Assembly: GCA_016794035.1 (NCBI GenBank)
Contig: JAEUHS010000030.1
Coordinates: 1 to 38,684, forward strand
Reading direction: 5' to 3'
Source of the DNA: Planctomycetota bacterium
GTDB lineage: Bacteria; Planctomycetota; UBA1135; UBA2386
Length of the DNA: 38,684 nt
Shown here: one piece after another, positions 20,455 to 32,210 of the stretch
Position numbering within the stretch: the stretch's first letter is position 1
How the letters are laid out: each line of letters begins with the position of its first letter
Notes under the pieces: generated by a model
What the model saw: only the letters and a program-made list of their open reading frames with translations
Database searches by the model: none
Told to the model about the DNA's origin: nothing
Program-made: the position numbers and the translations under genes

Positions 20455-21432
20455 ATGCTGCGCGTGCTGTCGGTGCTGTTGGCGCTCGCCCCCACCGCGC
20501 CGTCCCAGGATGCCGCAGCCCCGCCGGCACCGAGCTTCGCGTTCCTGCAGCACCCGCCGCGCGGACTGCCGCCGATGCCGCTGCCGACCGACTACACGCC
20601 GACCGCGGCGATGTTCGAGCTCGGCCAACGCCTGTTCCACGACGGCATCCTCAGCGCCGACCGCACGGTGACCTGCAGCAGCTGCCATCCGGCCGTGAAC
20701 GGTTTCGCCAGCCCGTTGCCGCAGCCGCTGGGCGTCGCGGGTCGCCGCGCGCTGCGCCACGCGCCGGTGTTGTGGAATCGCGGCTACGGCACGGCGCAGC
20801 GGTGGGACGGCGGCAGCAGGGACCTCGAGACCTTCGTGCTCGAGCCGATCGCCGACCCGAACGAGATGCACCTGCCACTCGACCAGGCGATCGAGCGGCT
20901 GCGCGCGGACGCGGACTATGCGCGGGCGTTCGCCGCGGCGTTCGCCGCCCCGCCGTCGCGCGCGACGCTGCAACGCGCGCTGGCCACCTTCGTGCGCGGC
21001 ATCGCGCGCGGCGACGCGGGCTACGACCGCTTCGTCGGCGGCGACGCCGACGCGCTGACGCCGCAGCAGCGCACGGGCCTGTGGGTGTTCGAGAGCAAGG
21101 GCGGCTGCTGGCGGTGCCACACGCCGCCGCTGTTCACCGACGAGGCCTTCCACAACACCGGCGTCGGCGTGCGCGACGGCAGCGCCGAACCGGGACGCGC
21201 GCAGGTCACCGGGCGCCGCGACGACACCGGCCGCTGGAAGACGCCGACGCTGCGCGGCGTGGCGTCGAGCGCGCCGTACATGCACGACGGCTCGCTGGCG
21301 ACGCTCGACGACGTCGTCGCGTTCTACGCCCGCGGCGGTACGGCGAACGCGCAGCTCGACCCGCGGCTGCGGCCGATCGATCTGACGCCCGGCGAACGGC
21401 TGGCGCTGGTGGCATTCCTGTCGTCGCTGTGA
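20455..21432 (+). CDS. Diheme cytochrome c peroxidase (CcpA/MauG superfamily)
   Basis: The 325-residue protein starts at ATG 20455 with a signal peptide (LRVLSVLLALAPTAPS), placing it in the periplasm. There are two heme-binding motifs: CSSCH (residues 74-78) in the N-terminal domain and CWRCH (218-222) in the C-terminal domain. YMHDG with M276 offers a possible axial methionine for the second heme. The spacing and length match bacterial diheme peroxidases that reduce hydrogen peroxide using cytochrome c or a cupredoxin. A start at 20407 in the same frame would overlap the end of the methyltransferase gene and spoil the signal peptide. The 26-base gap after the methyltransferase allows co-transcription. 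Confidence 0.92.
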   Translation: MLRVLSVLLALAPTAPSQDAAAPPAPSFAFLQHPPRGLPPMPLPTDYTPTAAMFELGQRLFHDGILSADRTVTCSSCHPAVNGFASPLPQPLGVAGRRALRHAPVLWNRGYGTAQRWDGGSRDLETFVLEPIADPNEMHLPLDQAIERLRADADYARAFAAAFAAPPSRATLQRALATFVRGIARGDAGYDRFVGGDADALTPQQRTGLWVFESKGGCWRCHTPPLFTDEAFHNTGVGVRDGSAEPGRAQVTGRRDDTGRWKTPTLRGVASSAPYMHDGSLATLDDVVAFYARGGTANAQLDPRLRPIDLTPGERLALVAFLSSL

Positions 21433-21541
21433 TCGGCGCGCTATCCCGACCAGCATCGTCGGCGGCAGCATGCGGCTCGAGACGGCGAGCTGCCTGCAAC
21501 TCGACGACGCCAACGCACGCGTGGTGCCGCGCGCGCGGCTC

Positions 21542-21557
21542 GACCGCTGCAGCGGTC
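21542..21557. repeat. 16-bp perfect palindrome between convergent genes
   Basis: GACCGCTGCAGCGGTC is fully self-complementary and overlaps the first two bases of the stop codon of the minus-strand VWA gene. It lies at the junction of two convergent genes and could act as a bidirectional terminator hairpin or a protein-binding site. The rest of 21433-21541 shows nothing I can name. Confidence 0.4.
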
Positions 21558-23823
21558 ACGCGGCGCCGGCGCCGCGCCGCAACGACCAGAGCCCGGCGTA
21601 GCGCTCGCACACCGCCAGCGCGACCAGCAGGAGCAACAGCGCGAGCGCCCAGTGCGGAGCCTCGGTGGCGACCGCGCGGACCAGCGGCGGCGGCGGCGGC
21701 AGCGGGTCGACGGTCACGGCGGCGCCGCTCAGCGCGGCCAGCCACTCGACGTCGCGCTGCGTCGGCGCCGGCGGCTCGACGCGCACCGGGCCGAGCAAGG
21801 GCGCCGAGGTCCGCGTCGGCGGCGGCGGCAGCACCGCCTGGATCCACTGCGCGAAGCGGCCCGGAAAGGCCGGGTCGGCGCGGAACTCGCTGCCGGCGCG
21901 GCCGCCGAGATCGGCGGCGAAGGCACCGGTGCGGCCCAGGCCGCGGTTGCCGAACGCGAGCAACGGCCAGCCGGCCTCGCCGGCGACCAGCAGCACCTGC
22001 GCGTCGAGCGGCGCGGTGCCCGGCACGGCGGCGCCGAGCGTCGGCCAGACCTCGGTCGGGGGCAGCAGCAGCGGCGACGGCGCGACCGCGCGCACGACGA
22101 GGCGCGCTGCGGTCGTCGTCGGCGGCGGCCCGGCCGGCGGCCGCGGCGGCGTGTCGGGTCGCGGCGGCGCGGGCGGTGCGGTCGGATCGCTGCCGGGGCC
22201 CGCGGGCTCGCGGCCGACCCGCTGCAGCGCGCGCGTGACCTCGGCGCTGACCAGCACCGGCACGAAGGTCGGGTCCTCGACCGGCAGGAACTGGCCGCCG
22301 CCGACGGTCGTCAGCCGTTCGGCCTCGCGCTTGAAGCTCGGGTCGGTGTAGGCGTCGATGATCGAGATCACCGACACGGTCGCACGACGGCTGGCGCGCA
22401 TGCGGCGCGCGAGATCCTGCAGCGCCAGCGCCTCCTCGGTGCGGAACTCGCCGTCGGTGATCACCACGACGTGTCTGACCGCGGCCGTGGTCGCCGCCAG
22501 CAGCCCGTCGGCCACCTGCAGGCCGCTGAGCAGGAACGTGTCCTCGGCCGCGTGCGCGAGCCTCTCGATGCCCTCGCGCACGGTCGCCAGCGCCGTCGCA
22601 TCGGTCAGCGGCAGTTCGACCCGACCGGCGTTCTTGCCGCCGAACGTCACCAGCGCGACCTGGTCGCCGGCCCCGAGCGCCTGCGCCGTGCGCAGCGCGC
22701 TGGTCTTGGCGTAGCTCATCTTCGTGCGGCCGTTCGGCAGCCGGCTGCCCATGCTGTAGGAGCGGTCGACCACCAGCACCATCGCGATCGCGCGCTTGTC
22801 GACCTCGATCGGCTCGCGACCGACCGGCGCAGCACCGCCGGTGTCGCCGCCGGGCGGCGGCTCGGGAACGTCGGGCGGCGGCGGCACGGTGTCGGGCGCG
22901 GCATCGGCCGGCTGCGAGCCATCGGCCGCGTCGCCGTCGTCGACCCGCGGCAGCGGTCGCAGCGGCAGCAGCGCGCGCAGCGGCGCGCCGTCGACCCCGA
23001 ACGCCGGCGCCAGCACGAACACGCCGAGCCCGTCGAGCACCGCGGCGACGATCGCCTGCTGCTGGTCGTCGGGCAGCGTGCGACCGAGCACCAGCGCCGG
23101 GCGTTCGCGCCAGTCGGCCGGCAACGCGTCGGCCGCGTCGATCGCCATGCCCTGCGCCCGCAGCGCCGCCGCCGCGACGCCGCTCGGGTCGAGCACCAGC
23201 ACGCGCGGCGCCGGGCCGACCTGCAGCGCCCCGTCGCCGAGCAGGCGATGGCCGAACGCCCGCAGTTCGCACGTGAACGTGTAGGCACCCGCCACTTCGG
23301 GCCGCCACGAGCACAGGGCGACGCCGCTGTCGCCGAGCTGGAACGGTTGCCGCGCAATCTCGGCGGCGCCGCGGCGCAGCACCAGTTCGCCGCCGGCCTC
23401 GGCGCCGAGCCCCGGCGCCTCGACCTGCAGCAGCAACGGCCGCTGCGCCGCTGCCTGCCCCAGCGCGCGCACCTGCACCCGGCGCGGATCGACCGGCAAC
23501 GCCGCCGTCGGCAGCACCGCACGCGCGCCGATCGGTCCCGTGCCGGGCGCGGCACCGAGCGGTTCGCGCCAGCGCAGCGTCAGATCGACCGCGCGCGGCC
23601 CGGCCGCCGCCGCCGCGCGCACGACGCCCTGCCCACCGTCCGCCGCGTCGGCCACGGCAGGCCGCGCGACGCCGACGACGAACTCCACGCGCAGCGGATC
23701 CGCCGCCGCGATCGCGAACGCGAGCACCGCACACCAGGCCAGCCATCGCGCGACCGGCGGCGCCGTGCGCACGCCGAGCAGGCCGAGGCCCGCCGCCAGC
23801 ACGATCGCCAGCCCGACGATCAA
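21556..23823 (-). CDS. Membrane-anchored von Willebrand factor A (VWA) domain protein
   Basis: The chain is about 755 residues. Two hydrophobic helices sit at the N-terminus (about 2-18 and 25-41) and one near the C-terminus (WALALLLLLVALAV). A periplasmic or extracytoplasmic region with a Pro/Asp-rich stretch (about 308-335) precedes the VWA domain. The metal-ion-dependent adhesion motif D-x-S-x-S is intact (VVDRSYSMGS: D353, S355, S357) with the later aspartate in VVITDGEF (D457). The layout resembles BatA-like or glutamine-amidotransferase-like VWA membrane proteins common in planctomycetes. I choose the TTG at 23823, whose TTGA overlaps the stop of the upstream NPCBM gene. No AAA+ MoxR partner is visible here. 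Confidence 0.82.
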   Translation of the reverse strand: MIVGLAIVLAAGLGLLGVRTAPPVARWLAWCAVLAFAIAAADPLRVEFVVGVARPAVADAADGGQGVVRAAAAAGPRAVDLTLRWREPLGAAPGTGPIGARAVLPTAALPVDPRRVQVRALGQAAAQRPLLLQVEAPGLGAEAGGELVLRRGAAEIARQPFQLGDSGVALCSWRPEVAGAYTFTCELRAFGHRLLGDGALQVGPAPRVLVLDPSGVAAAALRAQGMAIDAADALPADWRERPALVLGRTLPDDQQQAIVAAVLDGLGVFVLAPAFGVDGAPLRALLPLRPLPRVDDGDAADGSQPADAAPDTVPPPPDVPEPPPGGDTGGAAPVGREPIEVDKRAIAMVLVVDRSYSMGSRLPNGRTKMSYAKTSALRTAQALGAGDQVALVTFGGKNAGRVELPLTDATALATVREGIERLAHAAEDTFLLSGLQVADGLLAATTAAVRHVVVITDGEFRTEEALALQDLARRMRASRRATVSVISIIDAYTDPSFKREAERLTTVGGGQFLPVEDPTFVPVLVSAEVTRALQRVGREPAGPGSDPTAPPAPPRPDTPPRPPAGPPPTTTAARLVVRAVAPSPLLLPPTEVWPTLGAAVPGTAPLDAQVLLVAGEAGWPLLAFGNRGLGRTGAFAADLGGRAGSEFRADPAFPGRFAQWIQAVLPPPPTRTSAPLLGPVRVEPPAPTQRDVEWLAALSGAAVTVDPLPPPPPLVRAVATEAPHWALALLLLLVALAVCERYAGLWSLRRGAGAA

Positions 23824-25010
23824 GGGCGTCGTCCCGCTGCGGGCAGGAACACGGGCGACAGCCAGTCGACGCGGTCGCCGATGTCGCGGCCGGGACCGAA
23901 GTCGACCTCGAGCGCGACCAGCTGGCCCGGTTGCACCGGCACGAGTCCGCTGTCCTTCGCCGCGCCGGCACCGAGCGCACGCTGCTCGAACTTCACCGCC
24001 CCGTCGACCAGCACGCGCACCTCGGCCACCGCGGCGACCCCGAGCGCGGGCGACGAGTCGTCGAGACCGACGCGCGTCCAGAACTGCGCGCAGCCGTCCG
24101 GCACGCGGAACACCAGGCGACTGCGGCTGTGCACGCCGAGGCCCTTGCCGTGGGTGCGGCCGCCGACCACCAGCGGGTCGCCGAGCACCGACAGGTCGCG
24201 GCGCCACGGATACAGCACCTCGGCGTCGTAGCCGCTCTCGGACACTTCGACCGGCTGCAGGTCCGACAGGAACGTGCCGGCGCCGGCGAACGACAGGCAG
24301 GCGAGGTCCGCGGCGCGCAGTTCGACGACGGCGCCGCTGTCGAGTTCGCATTGCACGGTCTCGGCCGACAGCGCGCGCAAGGCCACGCCGAGGCGATCGC
24401 CGGCCCGCGTCGACAGACTGGCGACGGCCGGCGCGCGGCGGGCGGTCGGGTCGCCGATGCGCAGCGCGACGAAGGCGTCGGTCGCGTACCAGGCTGGTTC
24501 CGTGGCGCCATCCGGCGCGAACAGCACGCCGCGGTCGCCGCAGCGGTGCAGCGAGCCGGCGAGCACGTCGTAGCCGACGGTCGCGCGCAGGAAGATCGCC
24601 TCGGCGACGCCGTCGGGAAGCCGGAGCCGCAGCGGGTCCTTCACGCCGGCGGCGGCGATGGCGCCGATGCGGTCGACGGGGAATTCCAGCCGCCCCAGCA
24701 CCGGCGACAGCAGTTCGACGCGATTGCCGGCGGCATCGCCGCCGACGATGACGCCGCGCACGACGTCGCCGTCGGGGAAGCTGATCGATGGCAACGCCAC
24801 GACCTGCGCCGGCGCGCGGACGATCAGCAGCAGTTCCTCGGGCGCGAGGTGCCGGCGGCTGCCGCCGACGACCACGTCGAAGCCCTGTCGCGGATCGCCG
24901 GTGACCGCACTCGCACCGAAGACCCGACCGTCGCGCAGCGACACTTCGAACGTCTGCTGCTGGGCGGCGACGGCGGCGGCCAGCAGCGTGCACGCCGCCA
25001 ACGAGCGCAC
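23820..25010 (-). CDS. Secreted NPCBM-domain protein
   Basis: The 396-residue protein starts at GTG 25010 (upstream AGGCGGG could serve as Shine-Dalgarno), giving a compact signal peptide ([18 protein letters not shown]). Residues about 20-245 contain repeated DGRV- and [13 protein letters not shown] beta segments. The C-terminal part (about 255-390) is an NPCBM-like carbohydrate-binding module: [19 protein letters not shown], then GLDDSS, VRVLVDG and a closing [14 protein letters not shown] modules are often found on secreted glycoside-processing proteins; no catalytic domain is seen. The same frame is open up to an ATG at 25196, but that would bury the signal peptide. Coupled by overlap to the VWA membrane protein. 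Confidence 0.82.
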   Translation of the reverse strand: MRSLAACTLLAAAVAAQQQTFEVSLRDGRVFGASAVTGDPRQGFDVVVGGSRRHLAPEELLLIVRAPAQVVALPSISFPDGDVVRGVIVGGDAAGNRVELLSPVLGRLEFPVDRIGAIAAAGVKDPLRLRLPDGVAEAIFLRATVGYDVLAGSLHRCGDRGVLFAPDGATEPAWYATDAFVALRIGDPTARRAPAVASLSTRAGDRLGVALRALSAETVQCELDSGAVVELRAADLACLSFAGAGTFLSDLQPVEVSESGYDAEVLYPWRRDLSVLGDPLVVGGRTHGKGLGVHSRSRLVFRVPDGCAQFWTRVGLDDSSPALGVAAVAEVRVLVDGAVKFEQRALGAGAAKDSGLVPVQPGQLVALEVDFGPGRDIGDRVDWLSPVFLPAAGRRP

Positions 25011-25132
25011 CCCGCCTGCTATGCCAGATTGGCGCGCGGCTGCGACCTGCGCGGACCGGGGGCTGCCAGAATGGCGCTCCGTGCCCCTGCTCGCGGCGCG
25101 TCGCCGCGCTCGCACACAGACCTCAAGTCTCT

Positions 25133-25138
25133 TTGATA
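25133..25138 (+). promoter_or_regulatory. AT-rich promoter-like island upstream of groEL1
   Basis: The 320-base gap 25011-25330 separates the divergent NPCBM and groEL1 genes. Within it, about 25122-25160 is strikingly AT-rich for this genome and includes the -35-like TTGATA at 25133-25138. I cannot pick a convincing -10 at the proper spacing. No CIRCE inverted repeat is visible. The rest of the gap holds the two GC-rich dyads listed separately. Confidence 0.3.
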
Positions 25139-25173
25139 CCATCGTTTGCATCATCACAAGGTGCCGCCTACGC

Positions 25174-25193
25174 GTGCCGGCGGCCGCCGGCAC
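25174..25193. promoter_or_regulatory. 20-bp perfect palindrome in the groEL1 leader
   Basis: GTGCCGGCGGCCGCCGGCAC is fully self-complementary. It lies about 137 bases before the groEL1 ATG, just downstream of the AT-rich promoter-like segment. It could be an operator for a heat-shock regulator other than HrcA or an mRNA hairpin. The palindromic core is GC-only, so chance in this composition is possible but a 20-bp perfect match is notable. Confidence 0.45.
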
Positions 25194-25261
25194 CACAGTT
25201 GCTTTGCGGCGCGCCCGTCCGCTGGACCCACCGCAGCTGCGAGTGGGACCGGCACGCCGGA

Positions 25262-25278
25262 GCCGCCCATGGGGCGGC
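25262..25278 (+). promoter_or_regulatory. GC-rich hairpin in the groEL1 5' leader
   Basis: GCCGCCC (25262-25268) pairs perfectly with GGGCGGC (25272-25278) around a 3-base loop, about 50 bases before the groEL1 start. It does not cover the Shine-Dalgarno (GAGG, 25322-25325). It may stabilise the leader or take part in regulation. Confidence 0.35.
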
Positions 25279-25330
25279 CCGCGCCGCCACCCCTACCACC
25301 GAAGTATCCAGGATTCCCCCCGAGGTTGTG

Positions 25331-26953
<1,623 letters not shown>

Positions 26954-27012
26954 TCGAGCCGACCAACCCTCATCTGACACACCCCCACATTCATTCACCG
27001 GAGTAGACAGAC

Positions 27013-27306
27013 ATGGCTTCCCTGCGACCCCTGGACGATCGCGTCGTGCTGAAGGTGCTCGACGCCGAAGAGAAGACCGCCGGCGGCATCCTGCTGCCCG
27101 ACACCGCGAAGGAAAAGCCGCAGCGCGGCAAGGTCACCGCGGTCGGCAACGGCCGTTTCGGCAAGGACGGCAAGCGTCTTTCGCTCGACGTCAAGAAAGG
27201 CGACGTGGTGCTGTTCGGCAAGTACGCCGGCAGCGACGTCAAGGTGGACGGCGAGGACTACAAGATCCTGCGCGAGAACGAGATCCTGGCCAAGGTGGAG
27301 GGCTGA
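27013..27306 (+). CDS. groES: Co-chaperonin GroES
   Basis: The 97-residue protein is the lid of the chaperonin cage. It begins with [27 protein letters not shown], covering the mobile loop that binds GroEL (about residues 19-31). The rest ([39 protein letters not shown]) follows the GroES family to its normal end. The start at ATG 27013 follows CCGGAG (26998-27003). It lies between the two groEL genes, four bases before groEL2. Confidence 0.97.
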   Translation: MASLRPLDDRVVLKVLDAEEKTAGGILLPDTAKEKPQRGKVTAVGNGRFGKDGKRLSLDVKKGDVVLFGKYAGSDVKVDGEDYKILRENEILAKVEG

Positions 27307-27310
27307 ACCG

Positions 27311-28921
<1,611 letters not shown>

Positions 28922-28972
28922 CGGTGGCGGCCGCGCCGGCGGCCCCACGTTCGACGGACAGGGCAAGTGACA

Positions 28973-28996
28973 GCCCGGGCAGACCGAGGCCCGGGC
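28973..28996 (+). terminator. Hairpin between groEL2 and dnaJ
   Basis: Two copies of GCCCGGGC (28973-28980 and 28989-28996) pair across an 8-base loop, about 50 bases after the groEL2 stop in a 146-base gap. There is no T-run. It may weaken or end transcription between the chaperonin genes and dnaJ-grpE, or protect the upstream message. Confidence 0.45.
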
Positions 28997-29067
28997 ACAA
29001 GTTCGCGGGGATGGCTGGCCGATGGGTCCTCCATCCCCGCGTTGGCATCGGCAGTTCCCCAACAGAG

Positions 29068-30213
29068 ATGGCCCAGAAGCGCGACTACTACGAAGTGCTC
29101 GGCGTCGCCCGTTCGGCCGACGCGGAGACGATCAAGGGGGCCTACCGCAAGCTGGCGCTGGAGAACCACCCGGACCGCAATCCCGGCAATCACGAGGCGG
29201 AACGCCGCTTCAAGGACTGCGCCGAGGCCTACGCGGTGCTGGGCGATCCGCAGAAGCGGCAGCGCTACGATCAGTTCGGCCACGCCGGCGTCGACGGCGC
29301 CCAGGGCGGCCAGGGCTTCGCCTCCGCCGAGGACATCTTCGCGGCGTTCGGCGACCTGTTCGGCGGCGGCGGCGGCGGCGGCGGCGGCTTCTTCGAGCAG
29401 TTCTTCGGCGGCGGCGGCCGACGCGGCCGCGGCCGCCGCGGCGCCAGCCTCAAGATCGACCTCGAGCTGACGCTCGAGGAGGTCGCGACCGGCATCAAGA
29501 AGACGATCGAACTGAAGCGCGCCGAACGCTGCGACCACTGCGCCGGCTCCGGCGCGCGGCCCGGCACCAAGAAGAAGCGCTGCGCGACCTGCGCCGGCCA
29601 CGGCCAGGTCGTCCGCTCGCAGGGCTTCTTCCAGCTGCGGCAGACGTGCCCGACCTGCCAGGGCCAGGGCGAGACCGTCGACGATCCCTGCCCGAAGTGC
29701 CACGGCCGCGGCGCCGTCGCCAAGGAGGCGCCGATCACGATCACGATCCCGGCCGGCATCGAGTCCGGCCACGTGGAGCGCATCGCCGGCCACGGCGAGC
29801 CGGGTGATGGCGGCGGCCCGCCGGGCGATCTCGTGGTCGTGCTGCACGTGCAGGAGCACGACGTCTACACCCGCTTCGGCGACGACCTGCTGATGCAGTC
29901 GCGCGTTTCGTTCCGGCAGGCGGTGATGGGCGACGAGGTCGACATCCCGACCATCACCGGCGAGAACGTGTCGATGAAGATCCCGCCGGGAACGCAGCCC
30001 GGCGAGAAGCTGCGCATCCGCAACCACGGTCTGCCGCGAGCCGACGGCTATGGTCGCGGCAACCTCGTCGTACAGGTGCAGGTGGACATCCCGCGCAAGC
30101 TGACCGCCGAGCAGGAAGAGCTGCTGCGCCGCTTCGACGAGCTCGACGGCGGCCGCAAGGGCAAGAAGAACAAGAAGACGATCATCGAGAAAGTGAAGGA
30201 CATCTTCTCCTGA
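29068..30213 (+). CDS. dnaJ: Chaperone DnaJ (Hsp40)
   Basis: The 381-residue protein is a full type I DnaJ. The J-domain (about 1-72) has HPD at residues 34-36. A Gly/Phe-rich linker follows, with nine glycines in a row (about 99-107) coming from a GGC repeat in the DNA. The four zinc-finger repeats are [24 protein letters not shown] and CPKCHGRG (about 155-215), then the two substrate-binding barrels and C-terminal helix. It stimulates DnaK ATPase, but no general dnaK is in this window; HscA at 4115-5962 is the Fe-S-specific one. The start is ATG 29068 ([12 protein letters not shown]). Confidence 0.97.
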   Translation: MAQKRDYYEVLGVARSADAETIKGAYRKLALENHPDRNPGNHEAERRFKDCAEAYAVLGDPQKRQRYDQFGHAGVDGAQGGQGFASAEDIFAAFGDLFGGGGGGGGGFFEQFFGGGGRRGRGRRGASLKIDLELTLEEVATGIKKTIELKRAERCDHCAGSGARPGTKKKRCATCAGHGQVVRSQGFFQLRQTCPTCQGQGETVDDPCPKCHGRGAVAKEAPITITIPAGIESGHVERIAGHGEPGDGGGPPGDLVVVLHVQEHDVYTRFGDDLLMQSRVSFRQAVMGDEVDIPTITGENVSMKIPPGTQPGEKLRIRNHGLPRADGYGRGNLVVQVQVDIPRKLTAEQEELLRRFDELDGGRKGKKNKKTIIEKVKDIFS

Positions 30214-30268
30214 GGACCGGCCGCGGGCCGATCCGCCAATCCCATCCGTTTCCCCCAGAACCGAAGCC

Positions 30269-30832
30269 GTGAGCGAGACCAACGAACAACCCGACGAGAC
30301 CCGCGACGAGTCCGCGCAGGGCGAGCCAGCGGTCGAGAGCCCGGTGCACGAGCAGGAGTTCGCGCGCCTCCGGGACGAGCGCGACAACCTCGAACAGCAG
30401 CTGCAGCGCACGCTCGCCGACACCGCCAACATGCGGCGCCGGCAGAAGCAGGAGATGGACGAGAGCCGTCGCCGCGCACTCGAAGGCCTGACGCAGGAGC
30501 TGCTGCCGGTGCTCGACACCTTCTCGATGGCGCTGTCGGCCGCCGACAACGACACGGCCGACGCGAAGTCGATCGTCGAGGGCGTCAAGATGGTGCGCAC
30601 GCTGCTCGCCGGCGTGCTCGAGCGCCACGGCCTGGTCGAGATCCCGGCCGCCGGCCAGCCGTTCGATCCGCTGCGGCACGAGGCCGTCGCGGTCGAGCCC
30701 GACGCCAACGTGCCCGAGGGCCAGGTGCTGCGCGTGCTGCAGACCGGCTATCTGCTCGGCGGCCGCGTCGTACGTCACAGCCGCGTGGTCGTCGCCGGCC
30801 CCGCCGACCCGAATCCGAACCAGGAGAACTGA
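30269..30832 (+). CDS. grpE: Nucleotide exchange factor GrpE
   Basis: GrpE releases ADP from DnaK. The 187-residue protein starts at GTG 30269, 55 bases after dnaJ. It has an acidic N-terminus and a coiled-coil helix (about 28-75: FARLRDERDNLEQQLQRTLADTANMRRR). The C-terminal beta domain follows, with FDPLRHEAVAVEP and VLQTGYLLGGRVVRHSRVVVA, which is diagnostic for the family. The C-terminus ends two bases before the FmdB-like gene, which is therefore probably cotranscribed. Confidence 0.95.
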   Translation: MSETNEQPDETRDESAQGEPAVESPVHEQEFARLRDERDNLEQQLQRTLADTANMRRRQKQEMDESRRRALEGLTQELLPVLDTFSMALSAADNDTADAKSIVEGVKMVRTLLAGVLERHGLVEIPAAGQPFDPLRHEAVAVEPDANVPEGQVLRVLQTGYLLGGRVVRHSRVVVAGPADPNPNQEN

Positions 30833-30834
30833 CC

Positions 30835-31134
30835 GTGCCCACCTACGACTACGTGTGCTCCGCCTGCGGCCATCGCTTCGAGGAGTTCCAGAGCATGTCG
30901 GCGAAGCCGCTGCGCAAGTGCCCGGCGTGCAAGAAGAGCGCGCTCGAGCGCCTGATCGGCGCCGGCGCCGGCGTGATCTTCAAGGGCAGCGGCTTCTACC
31001 AGACCGACTATCGCGGCGACTCGTATGCCAGCGACGCGAAGAAGGACGACAGCGGCGGTTGCGCGCCCACCTGCGGCACCGACGCGGCGCCGAAGGGCTG
31101 CAAGCTGCCGCCGCCGGACGGCGACCCGAAGTAG
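30835..31134 (+). CDS. FmdB-family putative regulatory zinc-ribbon protein
   Basis: The 99-residue protein starts at GTG 30835, two bases after grpE. It begins MPTYDYVCSACGHRFEEFQSMS, the typical FmdB-type opening. A zinc ribbon is formed by C8-x2-C11 and C29-x2-C32 (CPACKK). Residues 42-60 contain the usual GAGVIFKGSGFYQTDYR. The tail (about 64-99) is low-complexity and has three further cysteines (C76, C80, C89). The biochemical role of the family is not settled. Neighbouring heat-shock genes suggest stress-linked expression, though this is inference. Confidence 0.88.
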   Translation: MPTYDYVCSACGHRFEEFQSMSAKPLRKCPACKKSALERLIGAGAGVIFKGSGFYQTDYRGDSYASDAKKDDSGGCAPTCGTDAAPKGCKLPPPDGDPK

Positions 31135-31136
31135 TC

Positions 31137-31154
31137 CGCGCGCCACGACGCGCG
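31137..31154. terminator. Small hairpin between convergent fmdB-like and membrane-protein genes
   Basis: Two CGCGCG arms (31137-31142 and 31149-31154) pair around a 6-base loop, in the 27 bases between two convergent genes. It has no T-run. The call rests on position. Confidence 0.3.
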
Positions 31155-31161
31155 ACATCCG

Positions 31162-31707
31162 TCACAGGAAGCCGTCGATCAGCGGGCGCGGGCGGCCGGC
31201 ACGCCGCCCGCCGAGCCACAGACCGGCCAGCACCAGCGACCACGCCGCCAGCTCGATCGCCTTCGTCAGCCAGTCCGGCAGGTGCTTCTCCAGCTGCGGC
31301 ATCAGGCGCGCCGCCAGCAGCGCGCCGACCAGCGCGAGCCCGCCGAGGCACAGCAGCTTGTGCGTGCCGACCCGCGCATCGCGGCGCAGCCACCAGGCGG
31401 CGGCGGCGCAGGCGACCACGAAGCCACCGACCAGCGCGGCGTCCCGGTAGCCGGCATTGGGTCCGCGCAGCTGGTGCTCGGGGTCGATCGCGACCGCGAT
31501 CCAGGTGCCGACCGCGTGCGCGACCGCGTGCACGTCGAAGGCCTTGTCGACGACGATCAGCAGCAGTCCGCCAGCGACCAGCCACCAGCCCGGACGTTCG
31601 TCGGGCGGCGCGCGCCAGGTGCGCACGCTGGCGAACACCAGCAACAGGACCCACAGCACGCCTTCGAGCAGCGGCGCGTCCCAGCCGTCGCCCTCAAGCG
31701 GTGGCAT
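31162..31707 (-). CDS. Polytopic membrane protein of unknown function
   Basis: The 181-residue protein (MPPLEGDGWDAPLLEGVLW...) has about five hydrophobic segments: near residues 14-27 (LEGVLWVLLLVFAS), 41-58 (WWLVAGGLLLIVVDKAFD), 91-107 (ALVGGFVVACAAAAWWL), 118-132 (LLCLGGLALVGALLA) and 150-165. DKAFDVHAVAHAVG after the second helix carries polar residues that could bind a metal or cofactor. I do not recognise the family. The start at ATG 31707 overlaps the upstream membrane-protein gene by 14 bases, so the two are coupled and may form one complex. Confidence 0.65.
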   Translation of the reverse strand: MPPLEGDGWDAPLLEGVLWVLLLVFASVRTWRAPPDERPGWWLVAGGLLLIVVDKAFDVHAVAHAVGTWIAVAIDPEHQLRGPNAGYRDAALVGGFVVACAAAAWWLRRDARVGTHKLLCLGGLALVGALLAARLMPQLEKHLPDWLTKAIELAAWSLVLAGLWLGGRRAGRPRPLIDGFL

Positions 31708-32203
31708 CGTGCACCCCGGTGGCGGCAGGTCGTGGCCGGGCGACGAGCACCGCGAGCGCGGCGATCCCGGCCAGGGCGAGGCCGAGCCGGCTCTTGCCCG
31801 GCTCGTCGCCGATCGCCGCCGGCATCCAGCCGTCGACCGACAGCGTGCGGACCGTGATGTAGAGCAGGTCGACGACGATCGCCACCATCGCCACGCGCTG
31901 CAGGCGCGACAGGCAGGCGGCCCAGCGCCAGGCGCGCCAGCCGAGCCAGGCGACGGCGGGGAAGAACACCAGGCCGATCGCGAACTTGAACCAGAGCCGC
32001 TCCTCGTAGAACCCGGTCCAGACCATCAGCCGCTTGCCAGCCAGGTAGATCGGCTTGTTCCAACCCCACAGGTGCAGGCTTGCCTGCAGCGACGCCCCGG
32101 CGCCCGGCACCCACCAACGGCGGCCGCCGGGGCCGCGGACCCGCGCGGCGGCGAGCGCCGCGGCGGCGCACCACACCCAGGGAAGCACAGCGCCGAGTTC
32201 CAT
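31694..32203 (-). CDS. Polytopic membrane protein of unknown function
   Basis: The 169-residue protein starts at ATG 32203 (MELGAVLPWVWCAAAALAAARV), seven bases after the phosphatase-like gene stops. Hydrophobic segments lie near residues 4-20, 75-92 (FAIGLVFFPAVAWLGW), 105-120 (VAMVAIVVDLLYITVR) and 145-158. Aromatic-rich text between the first two (LHLWGWNKPIYLAGKRLMVWTGFYEERLWFKF) is distinctive. The frame is open upstream to 32281, but that part overlaps the phosphatase-like gene and looks non-coding. No family recognised. Confidence 0.65.
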   Translation of the reverse strand: MELGAVLPWVWCAAAALAAARVRGPGGRRWWVPGAGASLQASLHLWGWNKPIYLAGKRLMVWTGFYEERLWFKFAIGLVFFPAVAWLGWRAWRWAACLSRLQRVAMVAIVVDLLYITVRTLSVDGWMPAAIGDEPGKSRLGLALAGIAALAVLVARPRPAATGVHDATA

Positions 32204-32210
32204 CTCGCGA

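Noticed and set aside
21445..21541. Short plus-strand peptide (SIVGGSMRLETASCLQLDD) between the cytochrome and VWA genes
   Set aside because: No ribosome-binding site or recognisable family, and the frame runs on into the VWA gene antisense.
25011..25330. CIRCE element for HrcA
   Set aside because: I searched by eye for the TTAGCACTC-N9-GAGTGCTAA form and nothing close is present.
29364..29390. GGC triplet run in dnaJ (and a similar run near 12790-12811)
   Set aside because: It encodes the normal glycine-rich linker of DnaJ; the other is the complement of the proline linker in the fusion gene. Both are coding low complexity.
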